Below are positions 16,712 to 24,482 of a stretch of DNA of 64,000 nucleotides, piece by piece; positions within the stretch are counted from its first letter, which is position 1; every line of letters begins with the position of its first letter. Under the pieces are notes generated by a model. The model was not told where the DNA came from. It saw only the letters and a program-made list of their open reading frames with translations, and did not search any database. The translations under genes and the position numbers were made by a program. The DNA comes from CAYVIB01 sp964451365. Its GTDB lineage: Bacteria > Pseudomonadota > Gammaproteobacteria > Pseudomonadales > Cellvibrionaceae. Where the stretch lies: contig CAYVIB010000004.1 of the NCBI GenBank assembly GCA_964451365.1, positions 124,001-188,000 on the forward strand. The letters are read 5' to 3'.

Positions 16712-17024
16712 ATCAATCCACCTCGTTTAGGGATAAAAATTTTTGAAGAATGATCGGCTCCTTTTTGAGCAAAATTCTGAACACATTGCCCAACAACTCC
16801 ATCATAAAATTAATATTGAGACAGCGGCGAAGCTAATCCATGACGGCAGGCAGGCCTGGTACGGCTACAGGTTCAAGGTTGCGCACAACGTCGTCTGCGG
16901 GATCAGGTGCAAAATCCGGTCCCGCGAAAAAGTGACCGGAGGAATGACGGGGAGTATATCAATAAAGAACGAAACGAAAATGACCTCCCCGGCAGGCAGC
17001 GGTAAGGATGCAGGTTAGCAGGTT
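16712..17024. other. No gene recognised
   Basis: About 310 bases lie between bdhA and the degraded exporter region. The open frames here are short and have no family features. It probably holds the bdhA promoter and decayed sequence belonging to the neighbouring pseudogenes. Confidence 0.4.
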
Positions 17025-17156
17025 AAAGTACCGCCGGACTTCCAGTTGCAGATAGTCATCACCGCGCAGATCGTATTCCAACGATCCCGGTTCCACATTG
17101 GAGAACAATCGAGCTTCCGCTTCGACTTTCCAGTTGTCGGTGATTCTGCGATTCAT
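17025..17156 (-). pseudogene. C-terminal remnant of an outer-membrane beta-barrel protein
   Basis: The minus strand encodes NRRITDNWKVEAEARLF, then alternating beta-strand residues ending LQLEVRRYF, the terminal-Phe signature that BamA recognises in outer-membrane barrels. The stop codon after the Phe is lost by what looks like a one-base change. It is joined upstream directly to exporter sequence, so a deletion has fused two neighbouring genes. The original protein cannot be named. Confidence 0.55.
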
Positions 17157-17926
17157 AAAAAGATAACCAGTACGGTAGACACTGTCGCGCCAACGGAACG
17201 CACCAGCAACAGCATGACGATAATAATAATCAGGTACATGGCTGGAATCCGTGTCGCCATGTCCTGCATGGATGACTCGAAAAAAAGCATTCGACAACAT
17301 CACCACGCCGGACATATGCACGGTGACCGGACACTTTCTTCAATTTCCGCTTTCAATTTGCGGGCCACCGCGACGGTTTCCGGCGTTTCATCCAGGCTGA
17401 CCTGGGGCATCTGGAAAGTGGCATTACTGCCGTGACGGCGGCACTGTCATTCAGCAATTGGCCGACGAGGAAGGGTTCACTTAATGCAACGTGCCGTGCC
17501 TGATCCCGTTGGCTCGCGGTACCGCCGCCGGCGTTTTCCACCAGGTCTTCCACGATAAGCTCGTCACCATCAGCGCGCGAATACTGGAAGTTCGTCACTG
17601 AATCGACGCGCAACACGTAAGGCAGCAGCCATGCCTGCCGCGTTAGCTCCTCCACCGCGCTCAACACGGGCCGGGAAAAAACCTCACCGTCGTCCGGCGT
17701 GACGGCAAAGATAATATTGTCGTTTTTGGTATAGGTTTTCTGTTGTTCGTCGAAAGCCCGCAGGTGCGGGTTTTCACCGGAGAAAAAGACGCGGTAGTCG
17801 TTGTTAAACCCAGATAGCGGTCAGTAAAAGGCAGGCGGCCACAGCCGCTATCACCACCCACCACCGCCGGCGGATGATGAATTCCGAGTAAGCATTGATC
17901 CATCGGGAAGTCCGATTGATATCCAT
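17157..17926 (-). pseudogene. Degraded MMPL/RND-type exporter
   Basis: Translation starts at ATG 17926: MDINRTSRWINAYSEFIIRR, then a membrane helix VVIAAVAACLLLTAIWV. The frame then shifts near 17806 (GFNNDYRVFFSGENPHLRAF), again near 17425 (MPQVSLDETPE) and again near 17320 (GVVMLSNAFF, MATRIPAMYLI). The pieces follow the order of an MMPL-type RND permease N-terminal half. The C-terminal transmembrane half is deleted. It lies just downstream of a TetR-type gene, as drug or lipid exporters often do. Confidence 0.7.
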
Positions 17927-18048
17927 AAAAATCCCCAAATTGCAGTTGATCGGGCATCGACAACTCCGGGGAAAACCGGCCCTGAATCGATTTCCCATCC
18001 TGTTTCCACAACAAACCGACCATCCGGTTTGTAGCAATCCACATTTTT

Positions 18049-18648
18049 TTACTCCTGAAGCGACAATATATAGTTTGCCAGGCAGGTGACCCCTGACCGG
18101 AAGTTGTTGAGATCCCGCATGCACTTCCCCTGCAGCATCAACCCCTGGATAGCCGCGACGATAAAAATGGAAGTGGCCCTGGGGTCCACGTCATCTTTGA
18201 CATAGGCCTTGGACTTTGCCTGGCTCAGGGCCTCGGCAAAACGCTCACCCAGTACCCGAAACATCGTCAGCGCCCTTTTCTGGAAACCCTCATCAACATC
18301 CGCCATTTCCATGGATATCCGGCTCATCGGGCAACCGTGTTCCAGTTCCTCCTCGGTCAGGGAAGCAGCAAACTCCCGCATCCAGTGGTACAGCCCTTGA
18401 ACCGGGTTTTCTTCCGACAGGGGAACCTCCCAATCGGCCAGAAATTCCCGGATAAAAACCTCTTCGAATACCGCGTAACCGAGCTCCTGCTTATTGGCAA
18501 AGTGGTGATAGAGCCCTCCCTTGGATACCCCGGCTTTGTCGATGATGCCGGCGAGGCTGGTGCCCTTGTATCCTTGGGCAACCATTTCTTCGGCGGCTAC
18601 TTCCAGAATATGCTGGCGGGTGGCGTCTGGATCTCTCGGTGGTGTCAT
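18049..18648 (-). CDS. TetR/AcrR-family transcriptional regulator
   Basis: This is a one-component repressor. The chosen start (M at 18648) gives 199 residues beginning MTPPRDPDATRQHILEVAAE. The frame stays open 20 codons further up, but those codons run through a palindromic operator and look non-coding. The helix-turn-helix is GYKGTSLAGIIDKAGVSKGG (about residues 27-46), followed by LYHHFANKQEL, typical of the family. The C-terminal ligand domain has the CPMSRISMEM segment of AcrR-like members. The probable target is the exporter gene just downstream, now a pseudogene, so the regulator may be orphaned. Confidence 0.9.
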   Translation of the reverse strand: MTPPRDPDATRQHILEVAAEEMVAQGYKGTSLAGIIDKAGVSKGGLYHHFANKQELGYAVFEEVFIREFLADWEVPLSEENPVQGLYHWMREFAASLTEEELEHGCPMSRISMEMADVDEGFQKRALTMFRVLGERFAEALSQAKSKAYVKDDVDPRATSIFIVAAIQGLMLQGKCMRDLNNFRSGVTCLANYILSLQE

Positions 18649-18684
18649 GCACGGGTACTTCGGGAAAACAACAGCCAAAATCAT

Positions 18685-18702
18685 ACCGACCGCGCGGTCT
18701 GT
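18685..18702. promoter_or_regulatory. Palindromic operator of the TetR-type regulator
   Basis: GACCGCGCGGTC (18688-18699) is a perfect 12-base palindrome with partial symmetry beyond it. It lies about 40 bases before the regulator start codon, where an autorepressor site is expected. Confidence 0.55.
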
Positions 18703-18708
18703 TGGCAA

Positions 18709-19141
18709 GGGGATATCCTCTACCTAATCAAGGAAAGTCCGGTACCATCCCGGGTAAAATCATCAAAACACGGGGGAAAAACGATTAGCAGTGGCTTACA
18801 CGGAAGTCAGGCCAAATTAACCTTAAAAGTTCCAATGAACAAAAATCGCTCCGTGAATTACGCGCCACTCCCAAGAAAGCGCTCTCATTCCAATCGCTTT
18901 TTCAACCAGGAAAAAACCCAACAAATAGTCAGAATCACCATTATTTGAGCGGCCTTTTTTTCCATTTTTATTCGCGAAATCAGGGCATATTTATGATCAA
19001 ACTGCTGTAAAAAAAACACTTTTCTCATAGAATGTGTGCCCGGGCGATGTCGCCCTGAATGTTGTTCCTTACACACAAAGGAATGAAAAAACAATAAAAG
19101 GCAGTAGCACATAACTATATAAACCGAAGGCACCTCCGATC
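18709..19141. other. Divergent region between regulator and symporter genes
   Basis: No gene is seen in these 430 bases. It holds the tetR-side promoter, a LacI-type palindrome (18873-18888) and AT-rich sequence before the symporter gene. The symporter ATG has no strong ribosome site. Confidence 0.5.
18873..18888. promoter_or_regulatory. LacI-type operator before the cellobiose genes
   Basis: AAGAAAGCGCTCTCAT is an imperfect palindrome centred on GCGC, the pattern bound by many LacI-family sugar repressors (compare AAAGCGCTTT). It lies about 255 bases before the symporter start. No LacI-family gene is in the window, so the regulator would be encoded elsewhere. Confidence 0.4.
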
Positions 19142-21076
19142 ATGCAACTTTCTCCCATTGATATCACCATTATTTGTCTCTATCTGGCCAGCACAGTGGT
19201 CATTGGTCTGGCGCTGAAAAGGCAGGCGTCCAAAAACCTGGACTCTTACTTCCTTGGCGGAAAAACCCTGCCCTGGTACATGTTGAGCCTTTCCAACGCC
19301 TCCGGCATGTTCGATATTTCCGGCACGATGTGGCTAGTGACCTTGTTGTTCGTTTACGGCCTGAAGAGTATCTGGATTCCCTGGCTGTGGCCGGTATTCA
19401 ACCAGGTGTTCCTGATGGTGTTCCTGTCCCTGTGGTTGCGCCGTTCCAATGTGCTTACCGGAGCGGAATGGATACGCACGCGCTTTGGTGATGACCTCGG
19501 CGGTAGATTATCCCATGGCATTATCGTCGCCTTCGCCATTATCAGTGTGCTCGGTTTCCTTGCCTACGGCTTTGTCGGCATCGGCAAATTCATGGAAATT
19601 TTTATTCCCTGGGAAGCGGTGTCACCCTACGTTCCGTTTGAAGTTTCTCCCGAGCGCGTACCGCATTTGTACGGCATTGTATTTACCGCTATCGCCACCT
19701 TCTATGTGATGCTCGGCGGTATGTTGAGTATTGTGTGGGCGGACCTGCTGCAATTTACCATCATGGCCATTTCCGCCGTTATTATTGCCATAATCGCCAT
19801 GAACAATGTATCGCCGGAAATGCTGAACGCAGCGGTACCGGAGGGTTGGTCCAACCCCTTCTTCGGCTGGTCCCTCGATTTGGACTGGAGCAAGAAAATT
19901 CCGGAAGTCATGGGCAAAATTTCCTCCGACGGTTACGAATTGTTTATGGCGTTTGTGATGATGTTGCTGTTCAAAGGGATTTTGATAAGCGCAGCGGGGC
20001 CCGCGCCGAATTACGACATGCAAAAAATACTGGCAACGAAATCGCCACGCGAAGCGGCTAAAATGAGCGGCTTCGTCTCCGTTGTTCTGATGCCCATACG
20101 CTATTTGATGATCGCCGGTTTTACCGTGCTGGCGCTGGTTTATTATCAGCAACTGAATTTAACCGTGGGCGGCAAAATCGATTTTGAGAATGTACTGCCG
20201 TCGGCGATCAGCCAGTTCGCTCCCGCCGGCCTGCTGGGCCTGCTGCTCGCCGGACTGCTGGCCGCCTTTATGTCCACATTTGCCTCCACCGTAAACGCGG
20301 CCCCGGCCTACCTGGTCAACGACATCTACAAGCGTTATATCAATCCGAACGCCTCGTCCAAGCGATTGGTGTACATGAGTTACGCCGTGTCCGTGGGCGT
20401 GGTGGTGATCAGCACAATCCTCGGTTTGTTCGTCAGCAGCATTAATGCCGTCCTGGTGTGGATAGTGTCCGGTTTGTGGGGTGGCTATACCGTCTCCAAC
20501 GTCCTTAAATGGTACTGGTGGCGGTTCAACGGCATGGGTTATTTCTGGGGAATGATGGTCGGTATTGTGGCAGCCATTGTCCTGCCGATGGCTGTAGGTG
20601 CTGCATTCCCTAATATTCCATCGGATATTCTGCCGCTGTATGTCTTCCCGGTCATTCTCCTGCTGTCGAGCGCGGCCGCGGTTGGCGGCAGCCTCTACAC
20701 CGCACCGGAAAACGAAGAGCGTTTGAAAGAGTTTTACAAGAACGTTCGCCCCTGGGGTTTCTGGGGGCCGATACACGAGAAAGTTGCCGCCGACGATCCG
20801 GGCTTTACCAAAAACCCGAATTTCAAGCGCGATATGTTTAATGTCGCTGTTGGTATTGTGCTGCAAACCTCCCTGGTCGCCCTGCCCATCTTCTTCGTAA
20901 TCAAGGAATTTTACTCAGCCGCCATTACCGCCGGACTGGCCATTGGCACCGCGCTGATTCTCTGGCAAACATGGTACAAAAAACTCAGGGACTGGCCGGC
21001 GGAGGAAATTGCGCGGGAGCAGAATTCCGACATGGAAAAAACCAATCTCGCCGGAACCGGCTACGCGCGCAATTAG
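19142..21076 (+). CDS. Sodium:solute symporter (probable sugar transporter)
   Basis: This is an inner-membrane SSS-family symporter that couples sodium entry to uptake, here most likely of cellobiose or another glucoside. Its 644 residues carry about 14 hydrophobic helices. The start matches the family: helix 1 then SYFLGGKTLPWYMLSLSNAS (about residues 39-58), with the unwound sodium-site region. Other family segments are AGLLAAFMSTFASTVNAAPAY (near 380) and SGLWGGYTVSNVLKWYWWR. It lies 59 bases before the cellobiose phosphorylase gene, so uptake and cleavage are linked. The substrate is inferred from this neighbour. Confidence 0.9.
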   Translation: MQLSPIDITIICLYLASTVVIGLALKRQASKNLDSYFLGGKTLPWYMLSLSNASGMFDISGTMWLVTLLFVYGLKSIWIPWLWPVFNQVFLMVFLSLWLRRSNVLTGAEWIRTRFGDDLGGRLSHGIIVAFAIISVLGFLAYGFVGIGKFMEIFIPWEAVSPYVPFEVSPERVPHLYGIVFTAIATFYVMLGGMLSIVWADLLQFTIMAISAVIIAIIAMNNVSPEMLNAAVPEGWSNPFFGWSLDLDWSKKIPEVMGKISSDGYELFMAFVMMLLFKGILISAAGPAPNYDMQKILATKSPREAAKMSGFVSVVLMPIRYLMIAGFTVLALVYYQQLNLTVGGKIDFENVLPSAISQFAPAGLLGLLLAGLLAAFMSTFASTVNAAPAYLVNDIYKRYINPNASSKRLVYMSYAVSVGVVVISTILGLFVSSINAVLVWIVSGLWGGYTVSNVLKWYWWRFNGMGYFWGMMVGIVAAIVLPMAVGAAFPNIPSDILPLYVFPVILLLSSAAAVGGSLYTAPENEERLKEFYKNVRPWGFWGPIHEKVAADDPGFTKNPNFKRDMFNVAVGIVLQTSLVALPIFFVIKEFYSAAITAGLAIGTALILWQTWYKKLRDWPAEEIAREQNSDMEKTNLAGTGYARN

Positions 21077-21135
21077 TTGCGCGCGTTACCCGCAACTTTA
21101 ACTTCTCTTTCTTATTTTTATTAAGGTAGTAAACA

Positions 21136-23571
21136 ATGAAGTTTGGCCATTTTGATGATCAACAACGAGAATACGTCATCACCAATCCTAAAACACCCTA
21201 CCCCTGGATCAACTACTTGGGCAATGAAGATTTCTTCAGCCTGGTCTCCAACACTGCGGGCGGTTACACCTTCTATAAGGATGCAAAATTCCGCCGCCTG
21301 ACCCGTTACCGTTACAACAATGTACCGGCGGACAACGGCGGAAAATACTTTTATATCAACGACGGCGGCGATGTGTGGTCCCCCGGCTGGAAGCCGGTAA
21401 AAGCGGAACTGGACAGCTACCGCTGCCACCACGGCCTGAGCTATACGCGCATCGTCGGCTCGCGCAACGGCGTGGAAGCTGAAGCACTTTATTTCATACC
21501 ACTCGGCACCTGGGCGGAAGTACAGAAAGTAAAACTGAAGAACACTTCCGGCGCGGCCAAAAAGCTCAAATTGTTTTCGTTTATTGAGTGGTGCCTGTGG
21601 AATGCCGAAGACGACATGACCAACTTCCAGCGCAATTTTTCCACTGGTGAAGTTGAAATTGAAGATTCCGTTATCTATCACAAAACCGAATTCAAGGAGC
21701 GTCGCAACCACTACGCCTTTTATTCGGTGAATGCACCGGTACAGGGTTACGATACCGACCGGGAAACGTTTGTCGGCCTGTACAACAGCTTTGACCGACC
21801 CGACGCCGTATTCGAAGGCAAACCCCGCAATTCCGAAGCACACGGCTGGTCACCCATCGCCTCCCACTACATTGAAGTGGAACTGGCGCCGGGCGAGGAA
21901 AAGGAATTTGTTTTTGTTCTCGGCTATATCGAAGTGGACAAAAACAACAAGTGGGAAAGCAAGAGCATTATCAACAAAAAACCGGCCAAGGACGTTATCA
22001 GCCGTTTTGACACCGCCGCCAAAGTCGAAGCCGAACTGGTAAAACTGAAAAATTACTGGGCCGAACTGCTGTCGACCTACACACTGAACAGCGGCGACGA
22101 AAAACTGGACCGCATGGTCAATATCTGGAACCAGTACCAGTGCATGGTGACATTCAACATGTCGCGCAGCGCCTCGTTTTTTGAATCCGGCATCGGCCGC
22201 GGCATGGGCTTCCGCGACTCCAACCAGGACCTGATCGGTTTCGTCCACCAGGTACCCGAGCGCGCGAAGCAGCGTATTCTGGATATCGCCGCCACGCAAT
22301 TCGAAGATGGTTCCGCTTACCACCAGTATCAACCTCTGACCAAGCGTGGCAACAATGCCATCGGTGGCAACTTTAATGACGACCCGCTGTGGTTGATTCT
22401 CTCCACCACCGATTACATCAAGGAAACCGGCGACTATTCCATTCTCGAAGCCAGCGTTCCCTACGATAACGATGCCAGCAAAGCCACCAGTCACTTTGAA
22501 CATCTAAAGCGTTCCTTCTATCACACTGTCAACAATCTTGGTCCCCATGCCTTGCCATTAATTGGTCGCGCGGACTGGAATGACTGCCTGAACCTGAATT
22601 GTTTTTCCGAAGATCCGAATGAGTCTTTCCAGACTACCGGAAATAAGGTCGGCAAAACCGCTGAGTCCCTGATGATTGCCGGCCTGTTTGTTTTATATGG
22701 CAAGGAATTTATCAAACTGTGCAGGCAGATCGGCAAGGACGATGAAGCCGCCGAAGCGGAAAAACATGTCGACAGCATGATCGCCGCGGTTAAAGAGCAC
22801 GGCTGGGATGGCGAATGGTACCTGCGCGCCTATGATTACTACGGCAAGAAAGTGGGCAGCAATGAGAACGAGGAAGGCAAAATTTTTATCGAGTCGCAAG
22901 GGTTCTGTGGCATGGCGTTGATCGGACACGAGGAAGGCATGGTACAAAAATCCATGGATTCCGTTAAGGAGTGGCTCGACAGCGATTACGGTATCGTTTT
23001 GCAACAGCCCGCGTTCACCAAGTACTACATCGAATATGGTGAGATTTCCACCTACCCGGCGGGTTACAAGGAAAACGCCGGTATTTTCTGCCACAACAAC
23101 CCGTGGATTATGATTACCGAAGCCATGATCGGCAACGGCGATCGCGCGTTCGAGTACTACCGCAAAATTGCGCCGGCTTACCTGGAGGAAATCAGCGATC
23201 TTCACAAAGTCGAGCCTTACGTTTACTGCCAGATGATTGCCGGTAAGGACGCCTATAAGCCGGGCGAAGGCAAAAACTCCTGGCTGACCGGGACGGCCGC
23301 CTGGAACTTCGCCGCGATCACGCAGTATATTCTCGGCATCAAACCGGATTACAACGGCCTGTCGGTCAACCCTTCCATTCCGAAGGCCTGGAACGGATTC
23401 AAGGTGTCACGCAAGTTCCGCGGCTCCACCTATAACATTGAGGTCAAGAATCCGGACCATGTCAGCAAGGGTGTGAAGTCCGTTACCATCAACGGCGAGT
23501 CCATCGATGGCAACGTGGTACCGGCGATGGATGCGGGGCAGGAATACCAGGTTGAAGTCATTATGGGTTAA
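21136..23571 (+). CDS. cbp: Cellobiose phosphorylase (GH94)
   Basis: This enzyme splits cellobiose with phosphate into glucose and alpha-glucose-1-phosphate in the cytosol, saving one ATP. It has 811 residues and no signal peptide. It begins MKFGHFDDQQREYVITNP, as GH94 cellobiose phosphorylases do. The beta-sandwich domain covers about residues 1-270 and the (alpha/alpha)6 barrel about 310-740. The general acid is expected to be D483 in ADWNDCLNL (480-483). Other conserved segments are GIGRGMGFRDSNQDL (about 353-367) and SWLTGTAAWNF (near 720). It is co-oriented with the symporter upstream. Confidence 0.95.
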   Translation: MKFGHFDDQQREYVITNPKTPYPWINYLGNEDFFSLVSNTAGGYTFYKDAKFRRLTRYRYNNVPADNGGKYFYINDGGDVWSPGWKPVKAELDSYRCHHGLSYTRIVGSRNGVEAEALYFIPLGTWAEVQKVKLKNTSGAAKKLKLFSFIEWCLWNAEDDMTNFQRNFSTGEVEIEDSVIYHKTEFKERRNHYAFYSVNAPVQGYDTDRETFVGLYNSFDRPDAVFEGKPRNSEAHGWSPIASHYIEVELAPGEEKEFVFVLGYIEVDKNNKWESKSIINKKPAKDVISRFDTAAKVEAELVKLKNYWAELLSTYTLNSGDEKLDRMVNIWNQYQCMVTFNMSRSASFFESGIGRGMGFRDSNQDLIGFVHQVPERAKQRILDIAATQFEDGSAYHQYQPLTKRGNNAIGGNFNDDPLWLILSTTDYIKETGDYSILEASVPYDNDASKATSHFEHLKRSFYHTVNNLGPHALPLIGRADWNDCLNLNCFSEDPNESFQTTGNKVGKTAESLMIAGLFVLYGKEFIKLCRQIGKDDEAAEAEKHVDSMIAAVKEHGWDGEWYLRAYDYYGKKVGSNENEEGKIFIESQGFCGMALIGHEEGMVQKSMDSVKEWLDSDYGIVLQQPAFTKYYIEYGEISTYPAGYKENAGIFCHNNPWIMITEAMIGNGDRAFEYYRKIAPAYLEEISDLHKVEPYVYCQMIAGKDAYKPGEGKNSWLTGTAAWNFAAITQYILGIKPDYNGLSVNPSIPKAWNGFKVSRKFRGSTYNIEVKNPDHVSKGVKSVTINGESIDGNVVPAMDAGQEYQVEVIMG

Positions 23572-23578
23572 CCTTTAA

Positions 23579-23608
23579 GGTAAGCGATAGTCCGACACTT
23601 CGCTTACC
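23579..23608. repeat. Dispersed hairpin repeat after cbp
   Basis: GGTAAGCG and CGCTTACC form an eight-pair stem just past the cbp stop codon. The reverse complement of this stretch shares 22 of 24 bases with the repeat at 5546-5570, so both belong to one family that settles at gene ends. Confidence 0.65.
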
Positions 23609-23660
23609 CGACCTACTTAATTAATCAAGCGGCGGCAATTCATTGACGCCGCTCTGATGT

Positions 23661-23905
23661 TCACAATTTATCCTGTGCGATTTGCAAAAACCGTTTTCGA
23701 TATTCACCCGGGTGCATACCGGCGACACGGTTGAATTCCTTGTTAAAATTCGACTTGGTGGCAAAGCCGGCCTCGAGCATCAAATCAGTAATCGCCATAT
23801 CGGGATTATTCTCAATCAGCCGCTTGGCTTCGTTCACCCGAAAGTTATTGAAGTACCGGGAAAGACTGCCGCCATAAGTCCAATTTAATCGATTCTGAAA
23901 GTTGG
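23661..23905 (-). pseudogene. C-terminal remnant of an AraC-family regulator
   Basis: Read on the minus strand the segment gives FQNRLNWTYGGSLSRYFNNF, then RVNEAKRLIENNPDMAITDL, GFATKSNFNKEFNRVAGMHP and GEYRKRFLQIAQDKL with a TGA stop. These are the second half of an AraC/XylS helix-turn-helix domain with the typical GF..KS.F...F....G..P.EYR pattern. An in-frame stop just upstream (near 23906) ends the frame, and no sensor domain is present. It is truncated by the adjacent molybdenum hydroxylase genes and is probably not functional. Confidence 0.8.
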
Positions 23906-24011
23906 CGCGTTGGCACCGTTACAACCAACAGCGACTGCCTTAATTGAAGCTGTCATAAAGGGCGAGTATGATTCCGCTAACTTGCAAGCCGACAATTCGA
24001 CGGAGCTTCTC

Positions 24012-24482
24012 ATGATCAAACTCAACGTCAACGGTAAAACCCTCTCAATGGATGCCGATCCCAATATGCCATTGCTTTACGCGCTTCGGGATCTGGCGCA
24101 ATTGACCGGAACCAAATTTGGCTGCGGTGCCGGTTTATGCGGTGCGTGCACGGTACATATTGATGGCAACCCCACCCGCGCCTGCTTGACGCCGGTTTCC
24201 GCCGTGGGTGACAAAAAAATTACCACCATCGAAGGGCTCGGTGAAGGCGATTCACTGCACCCGGTGCAGCAATCCTGGTTAAAACATAAAGTGCCGCAGT
24301 GTGGCTATTGCCAAAGCGGACAAATGATGAGCGCCGCGGCGTTGTTGGCAAAAAATCCGTCTCCCTCCGACCAGGAAATTGATTCCGCCATGCAGGGCAA
24401 TATCTGCCGTTGCGGCACCTATAACCGCATCAAGGCTGCCATTAAGGACGCCGGCGTGATGATACAGGAGGCAAAAGCATGA
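24012..24482 (+). CDS. Aldehyde/isoquinoline oxidoreductase, [2Fe-2S] subunit
   Basis: This is the small electron-transfer subunit of a molybdenum hydroxylase. It has 156 residues from the ATG at 24012, preceded by GGAG eight bases upstream; the longer open frame adds 34 residues with no family likeness. The plant-type cluster motif is CGAGLCGACTVHIDG (about residues 38-52) and the second cluster is CGYCQSGQMM with CRCGTY (about 98-140). It overlaps the start of the large subunit by four bases (ATGA). Confidence 0.93.
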   Translation: MIKLNVNGKTLSMDADPNMPLLYALRDLAQLTGTKFGCGAGLCGACTVHIDGNPTRACLTPVSAVGDKKITTIEGLGEGDSLHPVQQSWLKHKVPQCGYCQSGQMMSAAALLAKNPSPSDQEIDSAMQGNICRCGTYNRIKAAIKDAGVMIQEAKA

